A stretch of DNA of 64,000 bases, from NCBI GenBank assembly GCA_002007465.1, contig LNAC01000347.1:1441440-1505439 (forward strand), written 5' to 3'. Made by a program: the position numbers and the translations under genes. The notes beneath the pieces were generated by a model. The model was given only the letters and a program-made list of their open reading frames with translations, was not told the DNA's origin and ran no database searches. How positions within the stretch are numbered: position 1 is the stretch's first letter; every line of letters begins with the position of its first letter. Of the stretch, positions 36,180 to 48,428 are shown one piece after another. The stretch is from Ailurus styani. Taxonomy: Eukaryota > Chordata > Mammalia > Carnivora > Ailuridae.

Positions 36180-36780
36180 GGGAAATTTATCTCTTGTGAG
36201 TCATGGGCATTGAGGAGCTGCGAACATTTCACTGGCAGGGAGAGTTGGCAAAAACAGTCCTAGTGGATTTCAAGTTTATTTGACTAATTCTTTCACCACT
36301 TGTCAAACGAAACTACTTTTGTTTAGGTAACAAAACAAGCTGTTTCCTCTGCCATTTCTCCAGTGAGTAGTATAGGCACTTGTGGCGAACACACATTACT
36401 GCTAACTGTTATGATGTTTGCTGTCAAATTCATTTATTTATACAACTGCTGTAAAAAGCCTGAGGCCCATAAGCAGCCATGAAAGATTTCAGAGTCATGG
36501 TGTGGGGTCATGAGAGGGAAAAAAAAAGTCTCCACTGGTTATGAGAAAGGAACTGACACAGGAAATGGTCACATATGGCGCAGATTTATTGTGTCCGGGG
36601 CCTCCCATTCAAATCTCATTACAGCCACAGCTCAGAGCTGGGCATGGCACAGTCACATTCATTTTAGTTCTGGCATCCAACAGAATTACTGCCGCAGCTT
36701 CAAACTGAGGGCTGGAGAGGTGATAAGATTATCATTCTGGGGAAAGAGCGTGCTCAGATTGTATTTGTAAAGAAGGCTGT
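36180..36780. other. Repeat-poor, possibly conserved non-coding block
   Basis: No recognised transposon is found here. It includes GCCTCCCATTCAAATCTCAT and CTGGCATCCAACAGAATTAC stretches. Conservation is not measured; this is an impression from repeat absence. The open frame at 36510-36770 (86 codons) is probably chance. Confidence 0.3.
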
Positions 36781-37020
36781 TGGCTTCCCCTGCCTTTAAT
36801 CTAACCCATGAACTTCACTGTGGTCAAAGATGGAAGTCAAGGTTTGCTAGCAAAAAGGAAATCGGAGGATTGAGAGAAAGGGGGAGTGGGGTGGAGGGTA
36901 TTACCAAAGGAATGAAGGGGAAAGTTAAGATTAGGTGAAAGGTTTGAAACTATCTTGAATTTTGCAAGTTTTTATTGATTTCTTGATTGGTGGAAAAAAT
37001 ACACATCGTGCTTATAGACC

Positions 37021-37052
<32 letters not shown>

Positions 37053-37066
37053 TGTGTGTGTGTGTA
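37021..37066 (+). repeat. (TG)n microsatellite
   Basis: About 22 TG units with one TA interruption near 37045, able in principle to adopt Z-form. The valine/cysteine-rich open frames here are artefacts. Confidence 0.97.
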
Positions 37067-37304
37067 TTTCTTTCTTGCACATATTTTCTAAAATCATGGT
37101 ATGTCTGCATTGTAGCATTTTCTTCACCTGTAACTTGTCTTTCAACACTGTTCATTATGAAAGCTTGCAACATTTAACAGGTGCTGTTTCAGACTACAAG
37201 GCAAATGTTATTAATTTGAGATGAGGATAGTGCCAAAAAAGGCGAAATAAGAGTGCAAAGTATCTTAAAAAGTACTCCTTTTTTGATTATGGCTAGTGTA
37301 GCAA

Positions 37305-37500
37305 CTTATATTTATTAGCACATATTTGCTCTGGACTCTACACATATATCATTTCATTTAATCCTCACCATCAGCTTTCAGTCCTTTTTACAAATGAGTT
37401 AACTGGGTCAGAGAGAGGATAAGTAACTTGTCCATGGTTTTGCAGCTAGAAAGTGCAATGCAAATTTCTCTGGCTAGAAAACCTGATCTCTTACCAGCCA
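37305..37500 (-). repeat. MIR remnant, antisense
   Basis: 'atcatttcatttaatcctcaccatcag', 'tttacaaatgagttaactgggtcagagagaggataagtaacttgtccatgg' and 'gctagaaagtgcaatgc' are the antisense MIR order. Confidence 0.75.
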
Positions 37501-37938
37501 AGCTGTACTTCCTGAACTTGCATTTGCTTTAGCTGTTTTCAATGTAATAGTCAAAGAATAAAAGTCTTAATTGAGACCATACCCATTGGTGTTTGCAGGG
37601 CAAATCATAATACAGTGAAATAACAAAAATGTAAAAACATTTTCTAAGCCACTTCTTATAAGCAAAATATAGATGACATTTCAACATAGTAAAAGAATAC
37701 AAAAATAGTTTTCTGGCATTTGTTTGAATGGACTTTATCAATAAAAGTAGGTGTTTTTTTATTTGAACAGAACAAAAATAGATTGATTCAGAAGAAGGAT
37801 CTATTTGATATGTATCTGATACTCTTCCCTCAACTTCATTGTCATATTATCACTTTCATTTCCTGATCATTTTTTTCACTCCAAGTTAACACTTCTCTAA
37901 AAAGGAAACAAATATTTGGAAATACTCATCAAGAGAAC

Positions 37939-38256
37939 TTAGTCAAGACAGAAAGACCTTTCACAGAAGGCCTTCCAGGCATCTTGCTTCATGTGATGGC
38001 TGGGTTTACATAGTGTTCCATTTTTCTCAGATTCAGTTGGAAATGTATTCCCATCAAAAACATACCCAACTTCAAGAACTTCGGTGAGATTGCTCATGAG
38101 ATTGTGGCAAATCCTATAGTCTAGAGCCCCTGAAGTCCACCTGCCCCCTACATATGCCTTCAGAGGTATGTATGTCTCATCTAGCAGCTCCCTGCTCTTG
38201 GGCGGTATCTTCAGTCCTATACCGCTACCTCCACACTTGGGACTTCTCTCTTCCAC
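37939..38256 (-). other. Unrecognised open stretch, possible pseudogene fragment or chance
   Basis: A 105-codon frame from a methionine at 38256 to a stop at 37939 (reading leftwards), with a stop just upstream in the same frame; beyond that stop the frame is open again for about 40 codons, to a further stop near 38380. It includes PKCGGSGIGL, YVGGRWTSG and SNLTEVLEVG. Composition looks more protein-like than most chance frames here, but I recognise no family and see no splice or promoter context. Could be an old processed pseudogene or coincidence. Confidence 0.25.
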
Positions 38257-38410
38257 CCCTCATGACTCCCATGCGTTGGAAGCCACTGCGCGATGCCAAT
38301 CCCCAGCTGTAAGAGTGATGTCTTTTTCAGTAAGAATGATGCCAGAGAAAACTGTGCTCCTAAGGACCATAGGTCAACGAATTATGAAAGCCACAGTGGA
38401 AATACCTTAA

Positions 38411-39900
38411 CTTTGAAGCTCCCAGTGCTGAACTTAGAATACATTAATTTTTCAATGTAATGAACTTTCAATTTCCCAAATTACATTATCTTATAATGCC
38501 ATCTGTGTGTGTGAGTGTACGTATAAGCCTATCTTATCTCTTTTATAATGACTAGTAGTACCATATTGTGATCCCTCGGCAGAATTTACAGACCTCTAAT
38601 TTTAGACAAGTTAGCAAGCCTGTGTTTTCTGTCATCCACACTGAATCTATGATGCATAAGAACATTATTCTCAATTCACCTTAAAAGATTCAACACACAA
38701 CCATTATTTCCAAAGTTCACAAAAAGACCTCTTAGCTAGAATTTCTCATTCTAAAAAAGCGGACAGTTTTTGTCTATTATTTCTAGTATGACCAAAATGT
38801 TTTCTTTAATATTTCTTTCCAAGATTTCAGTTACTCTCTTTGTGTATTTAGGAACACAGCTTTGAGATTTTGGAGTCTCACTCTTCATAGCCTGAGGGAC
38901 TACAACAACATCTACAAATGGGGATAAATTCAACCTGTCTACACTTTATTTGATCTGTGGCCATTTATATTTGTTAAATTAGAAATAATGAGGTGTAAAT
39001 GTTGTTTGACAGAAAAGAATTGTAAATGATTTCTTTTCATTTCGTGAAAATAAGAGAATGATTATATGTTTTGTTTTTGTCAAAATCTTCTATACTTTAC
39101 TGTACCATGAATTGGGAAATCTATCACAAAATGGCTAAAAAAATTATTGAGGGAAATGGTGATGTTAACCTCGAGGAAAAAAATCATTAATGTTGATGTA
39201 TTTCATTCAATTTTAAACATATAAATTTTTCCCTTTTGTGGAAAGGGGAAGATGGAAGGATCCTATGTGCCTTTGAGTCAAAACATTTATTTTAAAAATA
39301 CCTTTTATTCTTTCCTTCTGACCCATTTTTCTAAATAAAGGATAGAAGTTGTTTCTCTTTCTCCCTTTTCTTTTAATTTTTTTCTCCTAGCAAAGACGAC
39401 CCCTTTGGCATATTTTCTTTTCCAATGTGAAATGAGGTGGAAAATCCTCATTTCACGACAGGAAGGACAAATATTGACACAAAGTTAATCTTTGTTAGAA
39501 CCCTGGAAGCAACCTGAGTATACATACACACACTCACACACACACATGCCTTCTCCTTTTTCTCCTCCTTCACCAAACATGGCTAACTCACTTCCTTTCT
39601 TAGCTTTTAGGTCTGTGGTTTCCAGTCAAGGGAAAGGTGGAAGGAGCGCACTGTATGTCTGGAATATTCTAGGATGTTAAAATATACACAAGGCAAGTGT
39701 TCATGTGCACACATGCACACACAAATACAACCTGCTTAATCTAATTTCCCCCACTTAGAGAAGAGCTTCTGGACTTTATCACTGTGCTTGTCCATCTTGA
39801 ATGCAATAGCATATGCCAAGCCAATAGTCACTGGTCACTCAGCATTTATTAAGTCCTGTCCACTCTTGCCTGTTTGAGAGGAATGCCCTGGGGTGACTGG
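38411..39900. other. Intronic stretch with no recognised gene
   Basis: AT-rich. A short CA/TACACACAC patch lies at about 39520-39548. Nothing else recognised. Confidence 0.5.
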
Positions 39901-40039
39901 GCGGCTGGCCCGGACAGGCTGTGTCACTTATCTCTTCACATTGATTATGAAAGTCAGCTGTGGCCAGATCTTGCTTTTTTCCCCCTCTCCTCTCAGCCCC
40001 TCTTACAAGCACCCCTGCCTGGATTTTCATGAGGAAATA

Positions 40040-40640
40040 ATCAGATTAGGCCTTTCACGGTGAGTTCATATGGAGTTCTCTTTCTCCAGTGTGCTACTAA
40101 CTGAATAAACGTGTTTAGTGGTAAATTGTAAATGACATTATGATTACCAAAGCCAGCATGGGTTTCATTTAAAAGTGATCAGAATTGCAGACCACAAAAA
40201 TTGTGACTGGCAGATAAGGCTTTTGGAGAAGTGGGAAAAGAAAAGACAGAAACAAGTGAGAAAGATAATCATTACTCAAAACTAAACCTTCCCCAACTGA
40301 GAGAAGCAAGAGGGAAAGAAATCCAGAGGAAGAAAAGATGGAACTCCATTTCGAAGGGAAGCTAGACTGTCACCATGGACTTCTGCCAGCTGCGGCCAGG
40401 ACAGTCAACGATGACGTCTGCTGGCCATGTGCACACCCCTCTCTTAAGTAGTGCGTATTCTCTTGCATAATTAAGAACCACGCTACTTAGCTGCTCTGGA
40501 ACCCTAATGCATTGCTTACATGTGCTTTATTTTTGCCTCCCATCAAAATGAAAATACTGAATTGATTAACTCTGGAGATGACGTAGGAAAGTGGATGGAA
40601 AGATAATGATAAACCACCCGCTTAGTCAGTGCTAAGTGCT
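40040..40640. other. Repeat-poor, possibly conserved non-coding block
   Basis: No transposon recognised; includes a GTTAATCAATTC-like reverse-strand half-site near 40560-40571 (GAATTGATTAAC on the + strand), partially resembling an HNF1 site (one half good, the other poor). HNF1B is known to regulate PKHD1, so the hint is recorded, at low weight. Confidence 0.25.
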
Positions 40641-41119
40641 GGAGCAATAAAAATAAAATTTCTTATTTATGAATGCCAGGACTCCAGGTTTGGCTATAAA
40701 ATGGAATAATCAATGTTACTTACTGATAATCTTTAGATTGTTGACTTGTTAAATTCGTGGCTATGTGTTTAGACTTCTGGGATAGTATGCTAAAATATTA
40801 AAAAGGCCAAGTGGTGATATAAAAAAGTAAATGGACTTTCACCAAACATATGATTTGCCAAGTAACTACAAATAACCCAAAACCCCTTTCTGAGTTTCTT
40901 TCACTAGACTTTGTAGAGAGAACTCCTGGTTACCATGGCAATTCTTGGCCAGTATTACTCACCACAGCTGACTACAACTCAAAGTGAAGCTATTTGATTA
41001 TGTTGCTTTTCTCTTCCCCCTTTCCCTCATTACTATTACTAAGTAATTGTGTGACTCAAAATTGTGAGTCAGTTTTTCTACCTATGAAGCAGGGATAATT
41101 AAACTTGCCATGAAGAAGT

Positions 41120-41200
41120 TTTAGGTAAAGGAGGTTAGGGAAGGAGGAAAGATGGGAGGGAGGAAGAAAGAAGGAAGGAAAGAAATAGGGAAGGAAGGAC
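41120..41200 (+). repeat. Impure GGAA/AAGA-rich low-complexity patch
   Basis: 'ggagggaggaagaaagaaggaaggaaagaaatagggaaggaagg', shorter and more degraded than the 32.7 kb microsatellite. Confidence 0.85.
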
Positions 41201-42826
41201 CAACAATCTGATAGCTTGAGGGCATCTTTGTACTGAAGCAAGTCTTCCTCTGCTATTCTAGTCCCTATCCCATCCTATCCCCCTTCCAGTTACCACTTCC
41301 ATTATACCGTGGACTTGCTGTCGGATATTTCTATACCTAAAGGTCTCCTGAGCAATTATTTTATATTAGTGGCAACAACTATGGATGGTCACCATCTGGC
41401 CACCTAAGACTAAGAAGTAACCAGAGCCACGCCTCCCACTGTTGATAAGCTGTGAAATCCAAAGGACACCTCTGATAGTGTCCAACTTCCATACCACATG
41501 AGAGAGTCTAAGGGTATAGCATATTTTGCTTGGCATCCCTGCTTACTGCAATCACTACCACAAGTCCACCATCTACATCTCCAGAATATACATCTCTTGC
41601 CTGGTCATTCATGGGCTCACCGAACCTATGACTCTCATTCTCCAAGTCTTGTTCTTGGTGCTGTGTGGAACTCTTAAATTAGGATTAGCAAATTGCTGTC
41701 TATTTTCATAGAGTGTTCTGGAACCCTTTTACCTCAACCCATCTATTGTCACACCCTCAAACCTTGAGGTTCTTCTACACTTTGATGTTATTCCCATGCT
41801 CTATGTCATATCCCTTAAGGAAAAGCCCCTACTTCTCTGAGGCTGATGACATTAGGCTCACTACCTGCTCTCTCTACTTGATGTGTCTTATGTTGACATA
41901 GTAGGCACTACTTTTCACTCCCTAAAAGACACTGAAACTAATTCACACTTTCCTTCTTCATTCTAACTCTGCCGTCATTTTTTCCAGGTAAATAATTCAT
42001 CTGAAACCTTGACTGCTCTGGAAATAAAGACTACCCAAATAAGAACAAGCAAAGCCTATTTATTCTGAGTTTGCTATAGAAAGGGAATTAACCACCATCA
42101 CTTGCATTTGGCAGAGGCTCAAAGGCAGAGAGAGTAAGAAAGCTTTCTGATGGAAAAAAAGTAAAGAGTTGAGGTATACCCAGACTGGAAGCTGTTGTCG
42201 TCATGCGGAAGCTGGAGGTGGGCTCATTAGAAATGGGGCATCCTATGTGATTGATTAGAGACGTGTACTTGGCTTTCTTCGTTTGGTCTTAAGTTGGACT
42301 TGGGGAAGGAGATTGGGGAAGTTGACAGTTATCAATCAGGTACCAGCTGTTTGGGGCTGATTGTTTATAGAGGATTATTGTTTGGTCATCCTGGACGAGT
42401 TGATGCAGATAGAAATGTGACTTTCCTGGACGGCTTGTGCTAATAATGGACTGGTTTCTTGGCTTGTCACTGCAGACTGTGAATCAGAATTCTATTTTCA
42501 TATATGATCTGGCTATTGTCTGTTCATGTATTCAGTCTCTTACTGCTCAAGTCATCTTTAAGGCTTCTCTACGAGAATACCTGGTACAGAGAAAGTCTTC
42601 CATAAAAGTTGTTATTGTTGTTGTTGTTTTGAGTATGCTTTTTCTCCATTCTGCCTTACCATTCACTGACACAGTCACAGCACTGAAATTGTCATCGCCA
42701 CCAACTTTCAAAATCACAAATTCAAGTATCCTACTTGAAGACCATGACTCATATCTTTCCAGCTCATTTAGTCAAGAGCTCTTTCCTTGTGACATTAAAT
42801 CTATGGCCACGTGCCCTTTTTTGAAT

Positions 42827-42828
<2 letters not shown>
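41201..42828. other. Intronic stretch with possible old LINE fragments
   Basis: Around 41500-41930 and 42430-42790 the sequence resembles old L2-type material, but no phrase is strong enough for a call. The open frame at 42437-42904 (155 codons) runs through a CA microsatellite and has no recognised domain. Confidence 0.35.

Positions 42829-42867
<39 letters not shown>
42829..42867 (+). repeat. (AC)n microsatellite
   Basis: About 19 uninterrupted AC units. Confidence 0.98.
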
Positions 42868-42868
<1 letters not shown>

Positions 42869-44582
42869 GCACCCCTTGTGTCATTTCCCTCCTTATGCAG
42901 CTGAGATGTGCTATTCTTCATTACAATTGGTTCTTTGAAAATATTTTTAGTACCTGTGACCCTCTTCCCCTTTGTCTCAGTCATAGGCAAAAACGTAAGG
43001 TTCAGTGAACCCAGCCATCCTGTCTTCCCATGACATCTTACTAGGTATATCCAAGGCATTTACTCATCCACTCTCTGCAACCCAGGCTGACTTACCGTGA
43101 AGGTGATGGAGTTGAGCTTTCAGGGTTCTCGCTTACACAGGCACTTTGAAGTTTCCAGAAGGAATGCCAGGAATGTGTTTGCATGGCCCTATGTTTTTGG
43201 AAAATTTGCAAATTGGAGACTTTTTAACCAAATTTAAGATAACACTCTCTTCTTGCTCTAAATTCTCCTTCATCATAAACACTGTGGGGGTAGGTAACAA
43301 TGGACACAGCACTTTTAAGATCTAGCTAAGGAGGAGTTGAGCCAGACACGTTTGGTATGGGTTTGAGAGGGTGTGATTTTCGTGGCTCAAAATCACTTCT
43401 AATTAAAGTTCCTACTAGCTATTTATGTCATCTTACCCATGGGCCTCACATGACCCAACACAGGACTGCCTTCAGCCTGCCTCTCACCTTGACCTACCTG
43501 CACCCTTTCTGTCCTTCCTCCTGCTCCAGGAGACATGGAGTCTTTTGACCTACCAGATCCCACCTAATTTTAAAAGCTCTGGACCCTGTTCTCCCTTAGC
43601 CTCTCAAGGAGTTTACTCTGTCATTCATCCACTTCCTCCAACACCAGTCCCTCCCTTTTTATGGATTCTGTCTTATCTGCAGAATTTTAGATAGTGTCTA
43701 AACACAACAATCTGAATTTGGTTTCCTATTACATGTTATAAGCCTCTGAATTATCATAATTATGCTCTAGCTGCTTTTCATAATCTCATCTTGAGTGCCA
43801 GACTGAAGTACTTCAATAAAATTAAGTATTATTTTAAAAGAACCTAAAAAAAAAAAAACTTATCTTTCAGCTCACATAGGGCACTTCCTTTGTATAGAAT
43901 CCTTATTGTCAAAATTCTAAGGTAGAAATTCCTGCTAGAAGTAAGCCTGTCCTATCAGAAATAACTGTATATTGGTTTCCTGGAATTATTTCAGTCTTGG
44001 TTTTGTGTATTTTAACTTCCTTTTTAAAGAAGGGTTTTCTAGTTAACTATAATAACATATACACCATGTAAATAATTTCTTTTCCCAGAGGGTTACTTGT
44101 ATGCCGTTTTATCTCCTTCACAAAGAGGTGGGAATAATCACATCCCAATCATCATTCTCTTACTACTGTCAAAGAAACCTCAGCTCTGACTTCTGAGACA
44201 TGTGGGCCAGAAAAACATTCATAAGCTAGACAGTATGAAAATGTAATTAATATGTTATTTATTACAGATTTTTTATGGTGTTATTCCTAGGATAGCAAGA
44301 ATTGTTGGGTATATGATTTTGGAGAAAAAAGTGTTTTTTTAAAAATATTTTATCAAAAGTCCTAAAACGAAGAAGTAATTTAAATATTCTTTATACTTAC
44401 ATTGGACCAAATGGATATGTCTTCCATTTTATAGGGGAATGGGGAAGAAGGCGTAGGGATAATATTTTATGATAACCAATGTTTTATGGAACTTTTTTTT
44501 ACTTAACTTAGGAGATACTAATTATTGACTTCATGAAGGTCAGAGTGGTAAGTCTCCAACCAAATGTCTCAAACATCAGAAA
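42868..44582. other. Intronic stretch with no recognised gene
   Basis: No exon, RNA gene or nameable repeat. 43420-43690 has a low-stop plus-strand frame with a proline/serine-rich reading and no recognised family. Confidence 0.45.
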
Positions 44583-44597
44583 GCATGTGTTCCTTTT

Positions 44598-44807
44598 TTT
44601 TTTTTAAGATTTTATTTATTCATTTAAGAGAGAGACAGAGCACACAAGCAGGGGGGGAGAGGCAGAGGGAGAGGGAGAAGCAGACTCTCTGCTGAGCCAG
44701 CAAAGAACCCCATACAGAGCTCGATCCCAGGACCTAGAGATTAGTCATGGAGATCATGACCTGAGCAGAAGGCAGACACTTAACCACCTGAGCCACCCAG
44801 ATGCCCT
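44598..44807 (-). mobile_element. Carnivore SINE, antisense, 15-bp perfect target-site duplication
   Basis: T tract, AAGATTTTATTTATTCATTT, GA-rich body, and TGAGCCACCCAGATGCCC. GCATGTGTTCCTTTT is at 44583-44597 and again at 44808-44822. The middle holds a small expansion (GACCTAGAGATTAGTCATGG) absent from other copies. Confidence 0.96.
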
Positions 44808-45084
44808 GCATGTGTTCCTTTTATAGTAAAATGTTCACATACAGAACTTCGAACACAAAAAAGAGATACATTAGGAATAGAAACAAACTGTAATTGAAAT
44901 TGCACTAGTTACCCTGAATAAGAAAGGTTATTAAGTTTAAATAAGCAAATAATTCCTGCATATTTGAGTAGCTGTATGTCTGGCATTTAATCTTTATCAC
45001 ATCATAGTGCTTAATAACAAAAAGGCAACTCACTACTAAACAGTAAAGAGAGAAGTGACATAGTAACAAAATCTTCTTCCTGTT

Positions 45085-45150
45085 AACAGGTTAAGCATGC
45101 ACAAGGCATTCGGCATTCAGTAAATGCTTATTGAACTTCATACCTGGTTT
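45085..45150 (+). repeat. L2/MIR-type 3' end
   Basis: 'aggcattcggcattcagtaaatgcttattgaactt' is the standard short terminal phrase. Confidence 0.5.
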
Positions 45151-45410
45151 CTAGGATTCATAATCTAACTCATACAAAATTCCGACCGGTTATGAAGCTT
45201 TGACAGTGACTTCTATTGTATCACCTTGTTCCTGTGCTTGTCATGGGCCTGAGTCCTGGACGGCCAGAGTATACCCATGCTTTGCAACACAGGCATTCTA
45301 CACAGGTTGTGCTTTCTTGAACTTGCTCATTCAAACTTTCTCTGACCCTTTCTTAAACAAACTCTTCTTTCCTTCCTCGTTCTGTTCTTACTCTTAAGAT
45401 CCTGTCTCCA

Positions 45411-45549
45411 GGGATGCCAAGGTGGCTTAGTTGGTTAAGTCGCTGCCTTCGGCTCAGGTTCTGATCTCAGGGTCCTGGGATCGAGTCCTGCATCGGAATC
45501 CCTGCTTAGCAGGGAGTCTGTTTCCCTTCTGCCTGCTCCTCCCCCTGCT

Positions 45550-45586
<37 letters not shown>

Positions 45587-45614
45587 AAATAAGTAAATTA
45601 AAAAATATATATAT
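45411..45614 (+). mobile_element. Carnivore SINE with expanded (TC)n and (TA)n tail
   Basis: GGATGCCAAGGTGGCTTAG head, GGGATCGAGTCCTGC, then about 14 TC units (45556-45583) and TATATATATAT after the A-rich tail. ATCCTGTCTCCA (45399-45410) versus ATCCTGTTTCCA (45615-45626) is the target-site duplication with one change. Confidence 0.95.
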
Positions 45615-46259
45615 ATCCTGTTTCCAATGTGGTTTGTTAGTCGTATTCTGCTCCATCCAGTGTCAATGTAAAATAAGGAGCTTTGGATTCTGCAGGTAGA
45701 GTGGCTTGAGGGTCCAGCTTTCTTGATGGACTAGTTTCTTGGAGTCACATATAAGAATAAATGAGTGAATGAAAAGAACCATATACTAGACTACTTTGAA
45801 GGTGTGCATTCTACTAGTATAGCTCCTATGTCATATTACTCTAAATGAATATTTGAATCACATTATAAATCATCTACTTTTGCTATTTTAGCTTTGGAAG
45901 GCACCTGCTATCAGGAATAGAAATAAATAAAAACTCATGTTCCTACATGTGTATTTATTTAATAAATTAGTTAAGGAAAAATGCTTTGTCGAGACAGAAT
46001 CCTTTTACAGATAAATCAATTATGTGATTTAGGGACATAAGAAAATTCTTATAAATATAATCAACCATAATTTCAGTCTTACAGTTTCATGTAAGATAGA
46101 TGTATTTCTCAAGGTATTGGACTTTATCATGTATTAGAGTCAATTCAGGGGGCAAATCTCATAATAACTTTTTGTAGTATATTCTGTTACTATTGTCAGA
46201 AGTTGGTTAAAATGTATTCAAGCTGTAGATACTTGGCAAGAATAGATAAAAATTATTTT

Positions 46260-46441
46260 AGGGGTGCCTGGGTGGCTCAGTCAGTTAAGCGTCTGCCTTC
46301 AGCTCAGGTCATGATTCCAGGGTCCTGAGATTGAGCCCCATGTCAGGGAGCCTGCTTCTCCTTCTCCCTCTGCAGCTCTCCCTGCTTGTGTGCGAGCTCT
46401 CTCTCCCTTTGTCAAATAAATAAATAAAATCTTTTTTAAAA
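46260..46441 (+). mobile_element. Carnivore SINE with internal deletion
   Basis: GGGGTGCCTGGGTGGCTCAG head, then GAGATTGAGCCCCATG passes directly to TCAGGGAGCCTGCTTCTC, so about 20 bases of the body are missing. Tail AAATAAATAAATAAAATC. Confidence 0.95.
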
Positions 46442-48269
46442 TATGTAAAAATAAGAGTTTTGAAAAGTACATGACACATCAATCAACTAATACATATTAA
46501 GAAGCATCTACTACATTTGTGGTAGGGTGTTAATCGCTATGGTAGTTTAAATAGGAGATATGGTCCCTGACCTTGAAAAATAACTCCTTAAGAGTACCAA
46601 TGACCTACAAATTCTACATAATTTATCAAACTACATACAGTTAGTAGCAGAGTGATTGAGAATCATATCAACTAAGAGAGTGCTTATTTTATTTAGGGAC
46701 AGTTCCAAAAATTTAGCAGTCTGTTGGGATCACTTTAAAAGACATTGTATGTCCTGAGTCAGAAGCAGGAGAAACAAAATCAGAAATCTATAAAACTGGA
46801 TGGAATGCGAACAGTTAATCAACATGACATCAACATTGCTGGAAAAAAATGTGTTAAAAGAATGAGAGTGAGAGGTAAAGTTTAGAAAAGGGGAAGTAGT
46901 GTGAGTCAGGCTTTTTAATGAGAGAAGGCCACCTAACTATCTCATTTCAAAAGGATATATCTGTAGTAGAAACTGTTGTATCAGAATCTCAGAACACGAG
47001 TGTGTTAAGATCATGGAATTAATTCCCTTCATACTGGTTCCATGCTTTTGGAAACAATTCTTGATTTAACATTAGTGTTTTCATATTGTATGACCATAGG
47101 GAGAAAACATGTTATGTAAAATAACCCTTCTTTTATTTTGATAATTAAATCTCTATTTAAATTAATAACTTAGTATTCAATTTAGTGATTCTGTCTCTTT
47201 AAGAGAGTTAGAACAATTTGTATTTTCTGACTTATCCTGTGTCTGTTTTCTATTTGTCTGTTTCATCTAAGCTGTTGAATTTGCTAGCATGAGGTTGTTT
47301 ATAGTAGTCTCTTAACTTTTGTCTGTAGGATCTGTAGTAATAATCTTTTCATCCCTGCAACTGGTGATTTGTGCTTATTATTAAGTTTGAAATATGTTAT
47401 AACTTCCTTCATGATTTTGACTATTATTTTTATTTTTGTTGAAGCACAAGTAAACCGATTGACCTACTCCCAAAGCAACATTTTGGTAATTAAGTTTATT
47501 GATGTCATAGACAACGTTGACACAAATTTCTAAGCATATCATATGGAAGGAAGGATATAGGAGGAGGCTAGATCATACCCAAATGTAGTAATTTTATTTT
47601 TTGGTGCTAATCCTGATGCTAATTTGATGACCTTGCACTTAAATTAAAGTATCTTAAAAATAATACAAGGTAATTTTGTGAATATCGATTTTAAATCAAT
47701 GGAATTCAGTTTGTTGGAAGTTAAAATATCCCTGTGGATTCAGAACAAGAACTATTATGGTTCACAGACAGGAGGATTAGGAATGGTATGAATATGGATA
47801 ATTCTATGTCTCTAAATTCTTGATTAGCCCCAATCATCTTCAACTTGGACTGTACTTAATGACAATACTCCCCAAATTTCTACTTTCTTATTTTCTTCTT
47901 CTTGTTTTTTTTTTTTTTACTCTTCATGTTTAGAGAAAAGAGAGAAGGAGAAAATTATATAATCTGACATCCAAACTCTTTTACAGCCTTTCACAGTATA
48001 CCTCTTCAATTTTAATATACCTCCATAAATTCTCCATTCCTGTCCCCTCGATCTACCTCCTTTTTCATTGACTTTAATATTATTACTTCCTCTCTTCTAT
48101 CCTTTTTCCATTATGTAGGCCTTGGTGATTATTCCTTTTCCTTAATTATATGACTTATTCAAATCTTTTTCCACTTAGCTTTTATGTCCATTATTACCTT
48201 TAGATAATATATATTATATAACATGTACATTTATGTTATTAATAGCTGTCATCTAATATATCTATCCTT
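46442..48269. other. Intronic stretch with no recognised gene
   Basis: Low GC, no nameable repeat. A T13 run is at about 47907-47919. Confidence 0.5.
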
Positions 48270-48335
48270 TCATATTTTACCCAGACTTCTTTGCATATTC
48301 AGTATCTAGCACACTTAAAAGTTCAATAAATGTTT
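48270..48335 (+). repeat. L2/MIR-type 3' end, just upstream of the large exon
   Basis: 'ttgcatattcagtatctagcacacttaaaagttcaataaatgtttc' fits the L2 terminal phrase. It lies about 95 bases before the PKHD1 exon. Confidence 0.5.
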
Positions 48336-48428
48336 CATAAAGTTACAGATGATAATAAGAATGATGGATTACAAATCATCTTTGAGAGATTGTGGTTTAT
48401 ATATCACTTACTTTCTTTTATTTTATAG

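Larger units (their letters stand above)
1..48428 (+). other. PKHD1: PKHD1 intron upstream of the large exon (probably intron 60), left end outside window
   Basis: The first 48.4 kb contain no exon, RNA gene or CpG island that I recognise. The sequence is AT-rich with scattered stop codons in all frames; open stretches above 60 codons look like chance or repeat-derived. Preserved structure is almost entirely transposon-derived and is listed separately. I could not place the preceding PKHD1 exon, which may be small and would be hard to see without alignment, so the statement that all of this is a single intron is an inference. Confidence 0.7.

Noticed and set aside
42437..42904. 155-codon plus-strand open frame as a gene
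   Set aside because: It runs through a CA microsatellite giving an artificial His/Thr stretch, has no recognised domain, and sits in an intron without promoter or splice context.
48392..48428. Methionine at 48392 as a start codon of the PKHD1 frame
   Set aside because: The first 12 codons are intronic, ending in a normal acceptor (TTTTATTTTATAG); the homologous protein starts in the codon completed at 48429.
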